The notes beneath the pieces were generated by a model. That model worked only from the letters and a program-made list of their open reading frames with translations. It made no database searches and was not told where the DNA came from. From Streptomonospora nanhaiensis (lineage in GTDB: Bacteria > Actinomycetota > Actinomycetes > Streptosporangiales > Streptosporangiaceae), in NCBI RefSeq assembly GCF_013410565.1, contig NZ_JACCFO010000001.1, positions 4,092,001 to 4,156,000 of the forward strand: 64,000 nt of DNA. The letters run 5' to 3'. The position numbers and the translations under genes were made by a program. Positions within the stretch are counted from its first letter, which is position 1. Each line of letters starts with the position of its first letter. Below, in pieces: positions 1-7,380 of this stretch.

Positions 1-189
1 GCATGGCACATGGTCGATTCCGTCCTCACCGTGTCGGTTGGCTGGTGGCGCGCACGGCGGCCGGATACCGGGGGAGCCGCCGGAGCCGGGCGGGGCGGAG
101 GGCGGCCGCGCACGTCCGGCGTGCCGGGGGCGCGTGCCCGGCAGCGCGAGTGCCCCGAACAGCAACAAACGAACCAGTTCGTTCGGTAG
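1..189 (+). CDS. Possible 3' end of an upstream gene (uncertain)
   Basis: Frame 1 is open from the window edge to a TAG at 187-189, reading AWHMVDSVLTVSV near its start and then a Gly/Arg-rich tail. The first 17 residues look protein-like, the remainder looks like high-GC filler. I do not recognise it. The stop lies within the operator region of the following TetR gene. It may equally be untranslated intergenic DNA. Confidence 0.25.
   Translation, partial: AWHMVDSVLTVSVGWWRARRPDTGGAAGAGRGGGRPRTSGVPGARARQRECPEQQQTNQFVR
168..183. promoter_or_regulatory. Palindromic operator, probably for the adjacent TetR regulator
   Basis: AACGAACCAGTTCGTT is a perfect 7-bp inverted repeat around a CA centre, 28 bp upstream of the TetR start codon. 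The spacing and symmetry fit an autoregulatory TetR operator. The assignment to this regulator is inferred from position only. Confidence 0.65.
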
Positions 190-211
190 GGGGCTGGCAG
201 ACTGGGAGGTC

Positions 212-802
212 ATGCCACGAAGTGCCGCCGAAACCAAGAAGCGCATCCTCGCCGCCGCCGTCGCGGAGTTCTCCCGCCACGGCATCGACGGCGCGCGCAT
301 CGACCGCATCGCCGACACCGCCCAGGCCAACAAGCGCGCCATCTACGAGTACTTCGGCGACAAGGCGGCCCTGTTCGGGATCGTGCTGGCCGACCAGCTC
401 GACCGGCTGGCGGCGGCGGTGGAGCTGCGGCCCGACGCCATCGGCGAGTTCGTCGGCGAGCTGTTCGACTACTGCGCGGACCATCCCGAACTCGTCCGCC
501 TGGTGCAGTGGGAGGCCCTGTCCCTCAAGCCCCGCGAGGCCCCGCGGCACGCCGAGCGCTCGGCCAGCTACCAGGCCAAGATCGCCGCGCTCGCCCAGGC
601 CCAGCGCGACGGCCACCTGGACTCCGCCCTGGACCCCCGGCGGGTCCTGCTGCTGCTCATCGGCATGGCCGAGTGGACCCTCTACGCACCGCAGTTGGGC
701 GACATGATCCTGGGCGCCGACCCCGACACCCCGCACAACCGCGCCGAGCACCGCGCGTTCCTGGTGGCGGTGGCCCAGCGACTGCTCCGCCCGGGGACAT
801 GA
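212..802 (+). CDS. TetR/AcrR family transcriptional regulator
   Basis: A 196-residue protein of usual TetR length. Residues about 8-54 form the N-terminal helix-turn-helix (KKRILAAAVAEFSRHGIDG, then a recognition segment ending in AIYEYFGDKAALF). The rest is the helical ligand and dimerisation domain. The ATG at 212 is chosen because the HTH begins a few residues later; the longer upstream reading has no protein-like content. A palindrome just upstream suggests autoregulation. No obvious target gene lies beside it, because the downstream genes are convergent and separated by a terminator. The ligand is unknown. Confidence 0.9.
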   Translation: MPRSAAETKKRILAAAVAEFSRHGIDGARIDRIADTAQANKRAIYEYFGDKAALFGIVLADQLDRLAAAVELRPDAIGEFVGELFDYCADHPELVRLVQWEALSLKPREAPRHAERSASYQAKIAALAQAQRDGHLDSALDPRRVLLLLIGMAEWTLYAPQLGDMILGADPDTPHNRAEHRAFLVAVAQRLLRPGT

Positions 803-806
803 GAGC

Positions 807-830
807 GCCCCCGGCCTGGGGGCCGGGGGC
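807..830. terminator. Bidirectional hairpin terminator
   Basis: A 10-bp GC stem (GCCCCCGGCC with GGCCGGGGGC) around a 4-base TGGG loop lies between the convergent TetR gene and the zinc-ribbon gene. There is no T-tract, as is common for high-GC actinomycetes. Confidence 0.6.
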
Positions 831-839
831 CTGCCTGCT

Positions 840-977
840 TCACAGCGTGTCGTTCTCCGACCGGGGATTCCCGCACCAGGAGCAGCAGTCTTCGGTGTTG
901 CCGGGGCGTTCGCACAGGCGGCACGTCCACTCGTCGGCCGCTACGGCCGCCGGGTCACCTTGGTCGTTTCCCTCCAC
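840..977 (-). CDS. Small cysteine-rich (zinc-ribbon-like) protein
   Basis: A 45-residue protein with the pattern CRLC - 8 residues - CCSWC, which could bind zinc. I chose the GTG start because AGAGGTG lies 5 bases upstream. A longer start at 1058 would add a 27-residue stretch that fully overlaps the preceding gene in another frame. It overlaps the 3' end of that gene by 37 bp, which suggests translational coupling. The function is unknown. The pair sits back to back with an XRE/DUF397 unit. Confidence 0.55.
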   Translation of the reverse strand: MEGNDQGDPAAVAADEWTCRLCERPGNTEDCCSWCGNPRSENDTL

Positions 978-1237
978 TGGGACACCTCTACTCGATCCGG
1001 TGGATATTCCAGCATTCGCGCCATTTGGGCGTGGTTCGTACTGGCGAGCGTCGGGCACCAGTCCTTGCCCTTGGGCATCTTCTTCGGGTCAAGGGTGGCG
1101 AAATAGGTGCCGCCCCATTTCCCGTTGTCCATGCTCGGCCAGACGTAATAGGCCGGGTTGATGGCGTTCAGGTCGATGATTCTGATCGCCACGTCTGCGG
1201 GAAGTGCGGCGATGACGTAGTCGGGCGGAAGTCTCAT
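941..1237 (-). CDS. Hypothetical protein
   Basis: A 98-residue protein beginning MRLPPDYVIAALP, with aromatic motifs (AYYVW, GKWGGTYFATL) and a basic C-terminus. I do not recognise a family. GGAG-like sequence precedes the ATG. Base composition here is visibly less GC-rich than the surroundings, as in the divergent XRE/DUF397 pair, so the four genes may have arrived together. The divergent spacing to the XRE gene is about 150 bp. Confidence 0.6.
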   Translation of the reverse strand: MRLPPDYVIAALPADVAIRIIDLNAINPAYYVWPSMDNGKWGGTYFATLDPKKMPKGKDWCPTLASTNHAQMARMLEYPPDRVEVSQWRETTKVTRRP

Positions 1238-1383
1238 GGGCGGTGGTCCTCTCCGTGTGAAGGAGCCCATCGGTACCCAGGATCGGACAGTGCTCAGTGC
1301 CAGGCCAGAGCACGCCGCCGACCTCGATAGATTCCTGTTGCCAGGCATTGCGCAGCACTGGCTTACCGCTGGATAGTTCTTAC

Positions 1384-2172
1384 ATGTCCATGCGGTTTGG
1401 AATCGAGTTGCGGAAATGGCGGCAGCAGGCTCGGCTCAGCCAGCAAGAACTGGCCGATGCAGTCCCGATGTCGCAATCCCACCTCAGCGCTATCGAGCGG
1501 GGGGCAAAACGGACGACAGAGGCCCAAGTTCTTCGCTTGGATTCAGTCCTTAGTGCCGGTGGGCAGTTGCTTCGGAGATGGGAGGATTCCCAGCGGACGG
1601 TGACGGGCTATGCCGAATGGTTCGCAGGGGTAGCTGTCACGGAACGCGAGGCGACCGAGATCCGGGAGTACTGCCCGCTGATCGTGGCGGGGCTCCTCCA
1701 GACAGGGGACTATGCGCGTGCGGTCTTCCGGGAGGGGTGGCCCAATCAGACCGAAAGGGAAACGGAGGACCGTGTCAGAGCCAGGATGGAGCGGCAGGCC
1801 CTCCTTGAGAACGAGCGACCGCCCATGCTTCGGGTCGTTCTTGAGGAGCACGTTCTTGATCGACCGATCGGCGGCCGGGAGGCGATGAAGACTCAGCTTC
1901 GCCGTCTGGTGGAGATGGCTCAGCGCCCCCACGTGGTGATCACCGTGGTACCGACAAGCGCCCCGATCTGCCCTGGCCAGGATGGAGGGTTCATGCTCTT
2001 TACAGTCCCCAATAAGGGCACTGTCGCGTTCACCGAGACCAAGGTAAGCGGCCACCCCTCCGACGACCCCGAAACAGTCGCCGTCTACCTCAATACCTTT
2101 GGGGACCTCACAACGGCAGCACTGCCCCCGGCGCAGTCCTTGGAACTGATGAAAGGCAAACTGGATTCATGA
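1384..2172 (+). CDS. Scr1-family XRE regulator
   Basis: A 262-residue protein. Residues about 3-58 are an XRE helix-turn-helix (GIELRKWRQQARLSQQELAD, then MSQSHLSAIERG). The remainder is the Scr1-type C-terminal domain with the usual landmarks: REYCPLIVAGLLQTGDYARA and, later, VLEEHVLDRPIGG. Such proteins are encoded next to DUF397 proteins in actinomycetes, where some pairs control development or antibiotic genes. ATG 1384 and ATG 1390 are both possible starts and the upstream Shine-Dalgarno is weak. The stop overlaps the DUF397 start by 4 bp (ATGA), so the two are co-translated. Confidence 0.9.
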   Translation: MSMRFGIELRKWRQQARLSQQELADAVPMSQSHLSAIERGAKRTTEAQVLRLDSVLSAGGQLLRRWEDSQRTVTGYAEWFAGVAVTEREATEIREYCPLIVAGLLQTGDYARAVFREGWPNQTERETEDRVRARMERQALLENERPPMLRVVLEEHVLDRPIGGREAMKTQLRRLVEMAQRPHVVITVVPTSAPICPGQDGGFMLFTVPNKGTVAFTETKVSGHPSDDPETVAVYLNTFGDLTTAALPPAQSLELMKGKLDS

Positions 2173-2351
2173 TCAACGGGCACTGGACCAAGAGTTCCTA
2201 CTCCTCCGGCGGAACCAACTGCGTTGAGACGAGACTTGCCGACGACGCGGCGTCGGCGCTGGTGCGGGACACGCAGAACCGGGACAAGGGGGCGCTGGCC
2301 TTCCCCGTGACCGAGTGGGCCGCCTTCCTGGCCGAGGTCGACACCCTCTGA
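2169..2351 (+). CDS. DUF397 protein, partner of the Scr1-family regulator
   Basis: A 60-residue DUF397 protein with the family hallmarks WTKSSYSSGGTNCVE near the N-terminus, VRDTQNRDKG in the middle and EWAAFLAEV at the end. Its ATG overlaps the stop of the XRE gene. DUF397 proteins are thought to act as small modulators of their XRE partner. The stop is followed by a strong hairpin terminator, which closes the two-gene operon. Confidence 0.92.
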   Translation: MINGHWTKSSYSSGGTNCVETRLADDAASALVRDTQNRDKGALAFPVTEWAAFLAEVDTL

Positions 2352-2378
2352 ACCCCTGCTGAGCAGCCGAAACGAGCG

Positions 2379-2405
2379 CGGCCCCGGAGTCAGACTCCGG
2401 GGCCG
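2379..2405. terminator. Strong hairpin terminator
   Basis: A perfect 12-bp stem (CGGCCCCGGAGT with ACTCCGGGGCCG) and 3-base loop lies between the DUF397 gene and the convergent tRNA-Lys. Confidence 0.75.
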
Positions 2406-2424
2406 TGTGACGTGCTCCTGGCGG

Positions 2425-2497
2425 TAGGCCGCCCGGGGCTCGAACCCGGAACCTACTGATTAAAAGTCAGCAGCTCTGCCAATTGAGCTAACGGCCC
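2425..2497 (-). tRNA. tRNA-Lys (anticodon TTT)
   Basis: Read on the minus strand it starts GGGCCGTTAGCTCAATTGGC and has an anticodon loop CTTTTAA in a 5-bp stem (anticodon TTT). The T-arm is CCGGG TTCGAGC CCCGG, and the acceptor closes with GCGGCCT plus A. The acceptor pairing uses two G-T wobbles. CCA is not fully encoded. Confidence 0.95.
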
Positions 2498-2658
2498 ACC
2501 TTGCAGTATAGCGGCGTCGGCATCGGCGGATGCCCCTGGATTACCGGCCTGCCGGGTTGTCCACAGCCGGGGGACTCCGCTCGGCGCAGCCGCGGCCCGA
2601 CGGCTAAGGTGGCTGCCGGTCCGCCGCTCGGGCGGGCCTGCGGGGAGCGGAGGAGCCG

Positions 2659-3219
2659 ATGTACCGGGTTTCGCTGGGCGACGACGGCGCCGAGCTGCGG
2701 CCGCTGGAGCCGTGGCGGGCGCAGGAGTTCCTGGACCACATGAACCGTGGCCGCGAGTTCATCGGCCGGCACATCGCGCTCGCCGACGCCGTCACCGACC
2801 TCCCCTCGGCCCGGTCCTTCCTCCAGTCCTACGCCGAGCGGGCCGCCGCCGACACCGGGCGCATCCACGGCATCTGGGTCGACGGCACCCTCGTGGGCGG
2901 CGTGCTGTTCCGCACGATGGACGTGCGCATGGGCACCGCCGAGGCCGGGTGCTGGCTGGAGCCGGCCGCGGTGGGCCGGGGCCTGGTGACCCGCGCCGCG
3001 CGGGTGCTCATCGACTGGGCGGTCGAGGAGCGCGGCATCCACCGCGTGGAGTGGCTGGTGGCCGCGGAGAACCAGCCGAGCATCGCGGTGGCCAAGCGCC
3101 TGGGCATGGTCCGCGACGGCGTGCTGCGCGAGAGCTTCCCCTACCGCGGCCGGCGCCTGGACATGGAGGTCTGGTCGGTGCTGGCGCCGGAGTGGCGGGC
3201 GGCGCGCGAGGACTCCTGA
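2659..3219 (+). CDS. GNAT N-acetyltransferase, RimJ/RimL type
   Basis: A 186-residue acetyltransferase starting MYRVSLGDDGAELRPLEPWR. The RimJ/RimL fold is recognisable from the N-terminal beta strand, a central VGGVLF strand, the acetyl-CoA loop region AAVGRGLVTRAARVLIDWA, and the C-terminal HRVEWLVAAENQPSIAVAKRLG and GVLRESF motifs. Proteins of this group acetylate ribosomal protein N-termini or small amines; the substrate here is not known. GGAGCGGAGGAG precedes the ATG. It stands alone between tRNA-Lys and the dehydrogenase gene. Confidence 0.88.
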   Translation: MYRVSLGDDGAELRPLEPWRAQEFLDHMNRGREFIGRHIALADAVTDLPSARSFLQSYAERAAADTGRIHGIWVDGTLVGGVLFRTMDVRMGTAEAGCWLEPAAVGRGLVTRAARVLIDWAVEERGIHRVEWLVAAENQPSIAVAKRLGMVRDGVLRESFPYRGRRLDMEVWSVLAPEWRAAREDS

Positions 3220-3332
3220 CCCCCGGCGCCCCGGCCCCCGCCTGCACCTTCACCCCCACCCGCAGGTTTCACCGCGCACCTGGCGGCAAGGCCGTCCAGA
3301 GGACGTGACAAGGCCGCTCAGGAGGCACCCGA

Positions 3333-4394
3333 ATGCGCGCAGTGACAGTCCGCCCGGGCCGGCGGGGATCGGTCGAGGTCCGGGAGCTGCCCGACCCCGA
3401 ACCCGCCGACGGTGAGATGCTCGTCCAGGGCCTGGCCCTGGGCGTGTGCGGCACCGACCGCGAGATCGCCGACGCCCAGTACGGCGACCCTCCGGCCGGG
3501 CGCGACTGGATGGTGCTCGGCCACGAGTCGCTGGGCCGCGTCCGCAGCGCGCCCCCGGGCAGCGGGTTCACCGAGGGCGACCTCGTCGTCGGCGTGGTCC
3601 GCCGCCCCGACCCCATCCCCTGCCCCGCCTGCGCCCACGGCGAGTTCGACATGTGCCGCAACGGCCGCTACACCGAGCGCGGCATCAAGGGGATCGACGG
3701 CTACGGCGCCCAGGCGTGGTGCGTGGAGCCCGGCTACGCGGTCCGCCTCGACCCCGGCCTGGAGCGCGTGGGCGTGCTCATGGAGCCCACCACGGTCGTG
3801 GCCAAGGCGTGGGAGCAGGCCGACCGCGTGGGCGCGCGCGCCTGGTACGAGCCGCGCCGCGTGCTGGTCACCGGTGCCGGGCCCATCGGGCTGCTCGCCG
3901 CGCTGATCGGGGTGCAGCGCGGCCTGGAGGTGCACGTGCTCGACCGGGTCGCCGACGGCCCCAAGCCCGAACTGGTCCGCCACCTGGGCGCCAACTACCA
4001 CACCGGCGACAGCGCGCGCGTGGTCAGCGCGCTGCGGCCGGACGTCGTCATCGAGGCCACCGGCGCGGGCCAGGTGGTGTTCGACGCGATGTCGGGCACC
4101 GCCGCCTACGGGATCGTGGTCCTGACCGGGGTCTCACCGCGCGGCCGCACGCTCACCGTGGACGCGGGCACGATCAACCGCGAGATCGTGCTGGAGAACG
4201 ACGCCGTGGTGGGGTCGGTCAACGCCAACCTGCGGCACTACGAGTTGGCCGCCGACGTGCTGGCCAAGGCCGACACCTCCTGGCTGGAGCGCATGATCAC
4301 CCGCCGCGTCCCGGTGGCCGACGCGCTGCGCGCGTTCTCGCCCGAGCCCGACGACATCAAGGCGGTCATCGCCCTGGACCCCTCGGCGGAGTAA
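3333..4394 (+). CDS. Zinc-dependent glucose 1-dehydrogenase-like MDR oxidoreductase
   Basis: A 353-residue medium-chain dehydrogenase. The catalytic zinc region is CGTDREI near residue 40 with GHE at about 65. A structural-zinc-like cysteine cluster (CPACAHGEFDMC) lies near 95-106, and the NAD(P) site VTGAGPIGLLAA near 180. The long C-terminal part with NDAVVGSVNAN matches the glucose dehydrogenase C-terminal domain, which distinguishes it from ordinary alcohol dehydrogenases. The family oxidises glucose or related aldoses to the lactone. It is monocistronic, with GGAGG before the ATG. The substrate is inferred from family only. Confidence 0.85.
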   Translation: MRAVTVRPGRRGSVEVRELPDPEPADGEMLVQGLALGVCGTDREIADAQYGDPPAGRDWMVLGHESLGRVRSAPPGSGFTEGDLVVGVVRRPDPIPCPACAHGEFDMCRNGRYTERGIKGIDGYGAQAWCVEPGYAVRLDPGLERVGVLMEPTTVVAKAWEQADRVGARAWYEPRRVLVTGAGPIGLLAALIGVQRGLEVHVLDRVADGPKPELVRHLGANYHTGDSARVVSALRPDVVIEATGAGQVVFDAMSGTAAYGIVVLTGVSPRGRTLTVDAGTINREIVLENDAVVGSVNANLRHYELAADVLAKADTSWLERMITRRVPVADALRAFSPEPDDIKAVIALDPSAE

Positions 4395-4487
4395 GGCGGG
4401 GGCCGGAAGGTCGGCACCCCGCCGTCCCGCCCCCTCACGGGCGCGCCGCCGCCTCCCTCGTCGCCGAGGCCCCGGCGGCCCCGGTGC

Positions 4488-5288
4488 TCAGCCGTGGTCG
4501 CCCTGGAACAGCCGGCCGGGGTCGTGCACCGCCCTGATCCGGCGCAGCCGGGCCAGGTTTTCCGGCGTGTACGCCGGGCGCGCCGACCGGCCCGCCTCGG
4601 GGCCGCCGAGGAAGTCGAGGAACGCCAGCCCGGTGGCCCACGGCGCCATGCGCGCCAGCAGCTCCTCGGCCGCCGCCGCGCCCGCGCCCCCGTCGGCGGG
4701 CGCCGCCGGGGTCAGGACCGACAGGCTGTAGGCCGCGCCCCGGTGGCCCACCGCGTTGGGCACCTCCGGCTCGCGCGCCAGCGCGCCGCCCAGGTGGCGC
4801 ACCTCGACCATCGCGAACGGCACCCGCCGCCCCGGCCCCGCCGCCCCCACGAGCGCGTCCACGGCCGCGCCGTCGAGCGCGGCGAGCATCGCCGACCGCT
4901 CGTCGTAGGGCATCGGCTCGGTGGGGTCGTCGTGCACCCCCGCGATGGCGGTGTAGGGCCGCGTGCGCACCGTGTCGATCAGCGCCGGGCCCAGCCCCCG
5001 CAGCGGCCGCACGAGCTCCGCCCCGCGCTCCGCGCCGCCGGTGAACGCCACGCGCACGTGGGCGGTCAGCCGGCCGCGCAGCGGCGCGGGCACCCACGGC
5101 GCGTCGGGCGCGCGCAGCAGCGCCACCGAGGAGTTCATCTCCACGGGCAGGCCGCCCGCCGTCCACGCCCGCCAGGCGTGCAGCACCTCGGCCGCGCGCT
5201 CGGCCGCGAAGAACAGCCCGCCGCCGTAGACCTCCGCCCGCGGCACCGGGTCCACCTCCAGCGCCGTCACCACGCCGAAGGCCCCCGG
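4488..5288 (-). pseudogene. 5'-truncated FAD-linked oxidoreductase (BBE type)
   Basis: About 265 residues remain, from FGVVTALEVDPVPR to the end HDPGRLFQGDHG. These are the rear half of the FAD-binding domain and the C-terminal berberine-bridge-like segment of an enzyme that is normally 440-480 residues. The FAD-binding PP-loop half and the flavinylation site are missing. Upstream of FGVVT the same frame reads anti-coding of a LysR gene, so the break is abrupt, near 5288. No start codon or ribosome site makes sense there. I regard it as the remnant of a gene once divergent from the LysR gene. Confidence 0.75.
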
Positions 5289-5290
5289 CC

Positions 5291-5736
5291 TCGCCCGGGA
5301 CCGCGCCGGCGTCCTGCGCCTGGCCACCGGCCCCGCGCCGGGCGAGCACCTGCCCCCCGTGCTCGACCGGCTGGCCGCCGACGCGCCGGGACTGCGCGTG
5401 CGCCTGTCGAAGGCGGGCCGGGCCGACCGGCTCGCCGGGGTCCGCTCGGGTGAGCTGGACACCGCCCTGGTCCGCGTCCTCGGCTCCGCGCCGGGGCTCG
5501 AACTGCTGCCGGTGTGGCACGAGCGGCTCGTCGTGGCCCTGCCCGCCGACCACCCGGCCGCCGCGCACCCCGACCTCACCCTCGCCCACCTGGGCGGGCT
5601 GCCGCTGCGGCTGGCCGAGCGCGAGCGCAACCCCGCCTTCCACGACCTGCACCTCGCCGTGCCGCCCGGCCCGCCGTCCCCGGCGCTGCGCGCCCTCCTG
5701 GACGCCTGCGCCCGGACCCACCCGCCCGAGGGGTAG
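5291..5736 (+). pseudogene. 5'-truncated LysR-type regulator (substrate-binding half)
   Basis: From about RDRAGVLRLATGP onwards the frame matches the LysR effector domain: LRVRLSKAGRADRLAGVRSGELDTALVR, then GLELLPVWHERLVVALPADHPAA. The N-terminal winged helix and linker, about 90 residues, are absent. The sequence runs straight into the antisense of the FAD oxidoreductase. The C-terminus is also short compared with normal 290-310-residue regulators. A GTG at 5359 could start a 125-residue product, but it would lack DNA binding. Both truncations share one junction. Confidence 0.75.
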
Positions 5737-5869
5737 CGGCGCGCGCCCCGGCGCACGAGGGCGGCGCCCGGGCGTCCCCCGGCGGCCCCGGGGCGGTCAG
5801 GGTCGCATCAGGGGACCGCCAGGGAGCTTCCCCATGGGAAAACCGGCGCGGGACGGGCAGGCTGGAGAC

Positions 5870-6127
5870 ATGAACGAGAACTTCGGCAAGAAGACCCTTC
5901 GGCGCAGCCGCGACCAGCGGCTCCTCACCGGCGTGTGCGGGGGCATCGGCGAGTTCCTCGGCGTCGACCCCAACATCGTCCGCCTCGTCTTCGCCGTCCT
6001 CACCCTGATGGGCGGCGGGATCTTCGTCTACATCATCGCCTGGCTGGTCATGCCCGAGGAGGGCGGCCGGTCCTCGGTGCTGGAGCACATCGTCCGCAAC
6101 TTCCAGGGCAAGAAGTCGGAGCTGTGA
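5870..6127 (+). CDS. PspC domain membrane protein
   Basis: An 85-residue protein with the PspC signature LRRSRDQRLLTGVCGGIGEFLGVDPNIVRLVF, followed by one hydrophobic membrane span (LTLMGGGIFVYIIAWLVMP) and a short basic tail. Stand-alone PspC proteins of this size are common in actinomycetes and are associated with envelope stress. GGAG lies 5 bases before the ATG. It is not linked to other psp genes here. Confidence 0.88.
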   Translation: MNENFGKKTLRRSRDQRLLTGVCGGIGEFLGVDPNIVRLVFAVLTLMGGGIFVYIIAWLVMPEEGGRSSVLEHIVRNFQGKKSEL

Positions 6128-6236
6128 TGTGGTCGCTGCGCGCCAGGTCAGGGTTCGTCTCCCGGCTCCCCCACGCCTTCGACGCGCGGCCGGGGGCCGC
6201 CGGGGGCGCGCGGCCGGGCCGGGGGCCGCGGGCCAC

Positions 6237-7238
6237 TCAGCCGGCTGACGGTGAGGCGCGCGGCGAGGGGAGCCCGGCCCAGGTGGCCCAGCGCCACACC
6301 CACTCGACGGGACCCTGGCGGTAGCGGCGCAGCCACAGGACCGAGAACATCCACTGGGCGCCGAGGACCGCGCCGGCGGTGAGCAGCACCTGCGCCAGGG
6401 TGTCGAACTCCAGGCCGAGGAGCCGGCCCGCCGCCAGCACCAGGACCGTGGCCGTCAGGTCGTTGGTCAGCGCCATCCGGCCCAGCGGTTCGAAGGCGGC
6501 CCGCAGCACGGGGCGCAGCGGTGTCCTGAGCAGGACCAGCACCGCGCACACATACGCCCCGGCCATCAGCAGTCCGGCCAGCCCCAGGGCGGTGCCGAAC
6601 GCCGGGGAGTCCGAGGCGGCCGCCCGGACCTGCCACCACAGCGCGGGAAGCGCACCCGCCGCGAACGCCAGCCCCAGCAGGGCGGGGGTGCGCGCCGGTC
6701 CGTCCAACCGCCGGGCCGCGCCGTACCGCACCAGCGCGGCACCCAGCAGGAAGAGCCCGGCCACCAGCAGGGGGCCGCCTCCCCCGAACGCGAGCCCCAC
6801 GGCCAGGCAGGCCGCGGAGAGCACGGCCACGGCCCACCGGGGCAGCCAGGTCGACGGGAGGAGCACCGCCAGGCCGAGCACGGCGTAGGCGGTCAGGATC
6901 TCGCCCGGCCACAGCAGCAGGTGCGGCAGGCCGATGGCGAGCAGCGCCAGGAGGCGCCGCAGGAGGACCAGGCGCGGACGCCGCGATCGCCGGGCGGCCG
7001 ACTCCGCCAGCAGCGCGAACCCCATGCCGAAGAGCAGGGCGAAGACCGGGAGGAAGCGCTGGGAGGTCGCCAGGCCGAGCCAGACCAGGGGGTCGTCGAG
7101 GTCGGCGGCCGGCGGCGGGCCGGAGGAGGTGATGATCCGGACGTTGACGAGCAGAATCCCGCACAGCGCGAACCCGCGCAGCACGTCGAGGGCCGCGATA
7201 CGCGGGTGACCGCGCGCGGCAGTCGTTTCGGTGGACAT
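6237..7238 (-). CDS. DUF418 family membrane protein
   Basis: A 333-residue polytopic protein opening with RIAALDVLRGFALCGILLVN, the hallmark of the DUF418/YeiB acyltransferase-related membrane family. About eight hydrophobic segments follow, and the conserved C-terminal region contains GRMALTND and GPVEWVWRWATW. Its role is unknown; family members are linked to envelope modification. It stands alone, with a divergent gap to the downstream MFS gene, which is on the same strand. Confidence 0.85.
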   Translation of the reverse strand: MSTETTAARGHPRIAALDVLRGFALCGILLVNVRIITSSGPPPAADLDDPLVWLGLATSQRFLPVFALLFGMGFALLAESAARRSRRPRLVLLRRLLALLAIGLPHLLLWPGEILTAYAVLGLAVLLPSTWLPRWAVAVLSAACLAVGLAFGGGGPLLVAGLFLLGAALVRYGAARRLDGPARTPALLGLAFAAGALPALWWQVRAAASDSPAFGTALGLAGLLMAGAYVCAVLVLLRTPLRPVLRAAFEPLGRMALTNDLTATVLVLAAGRLLGLEFDTLAQVLLTAGAVLGAQWMFSVLWLRRYRQGPVEWVWRWATWAGLPSPRASPSAG

Positions 7239-7380
7239 GGGACCCGATCCTGCGGCCCCGCTCCGGCGCGGACATCAGCCGAAAGGCGGATCGGCGCCCG
7301 CGCGGCCGTACTTTCGGCTGACCTGGGGCGGCTCCACCCCGAGTGGCGCCCCGCCCGGGCCGCGCGGGGCGTCCGAGGTC

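Noticed and set aside
3446-4537. Long Arg/Pro-rich frame overlapping the glucose dehydrogenase gene
   Set aside because: Composition is that of a shadow frame in GC-rich coding DNA; the dehydrogenase frame has clear motifs and a ribosome site.
4488-5756. A single intact 422-residue oxidoreductase
   Set aside because: The first about 155 codons of that frame are antisense LysR sequence, not an FAD-binding domain.
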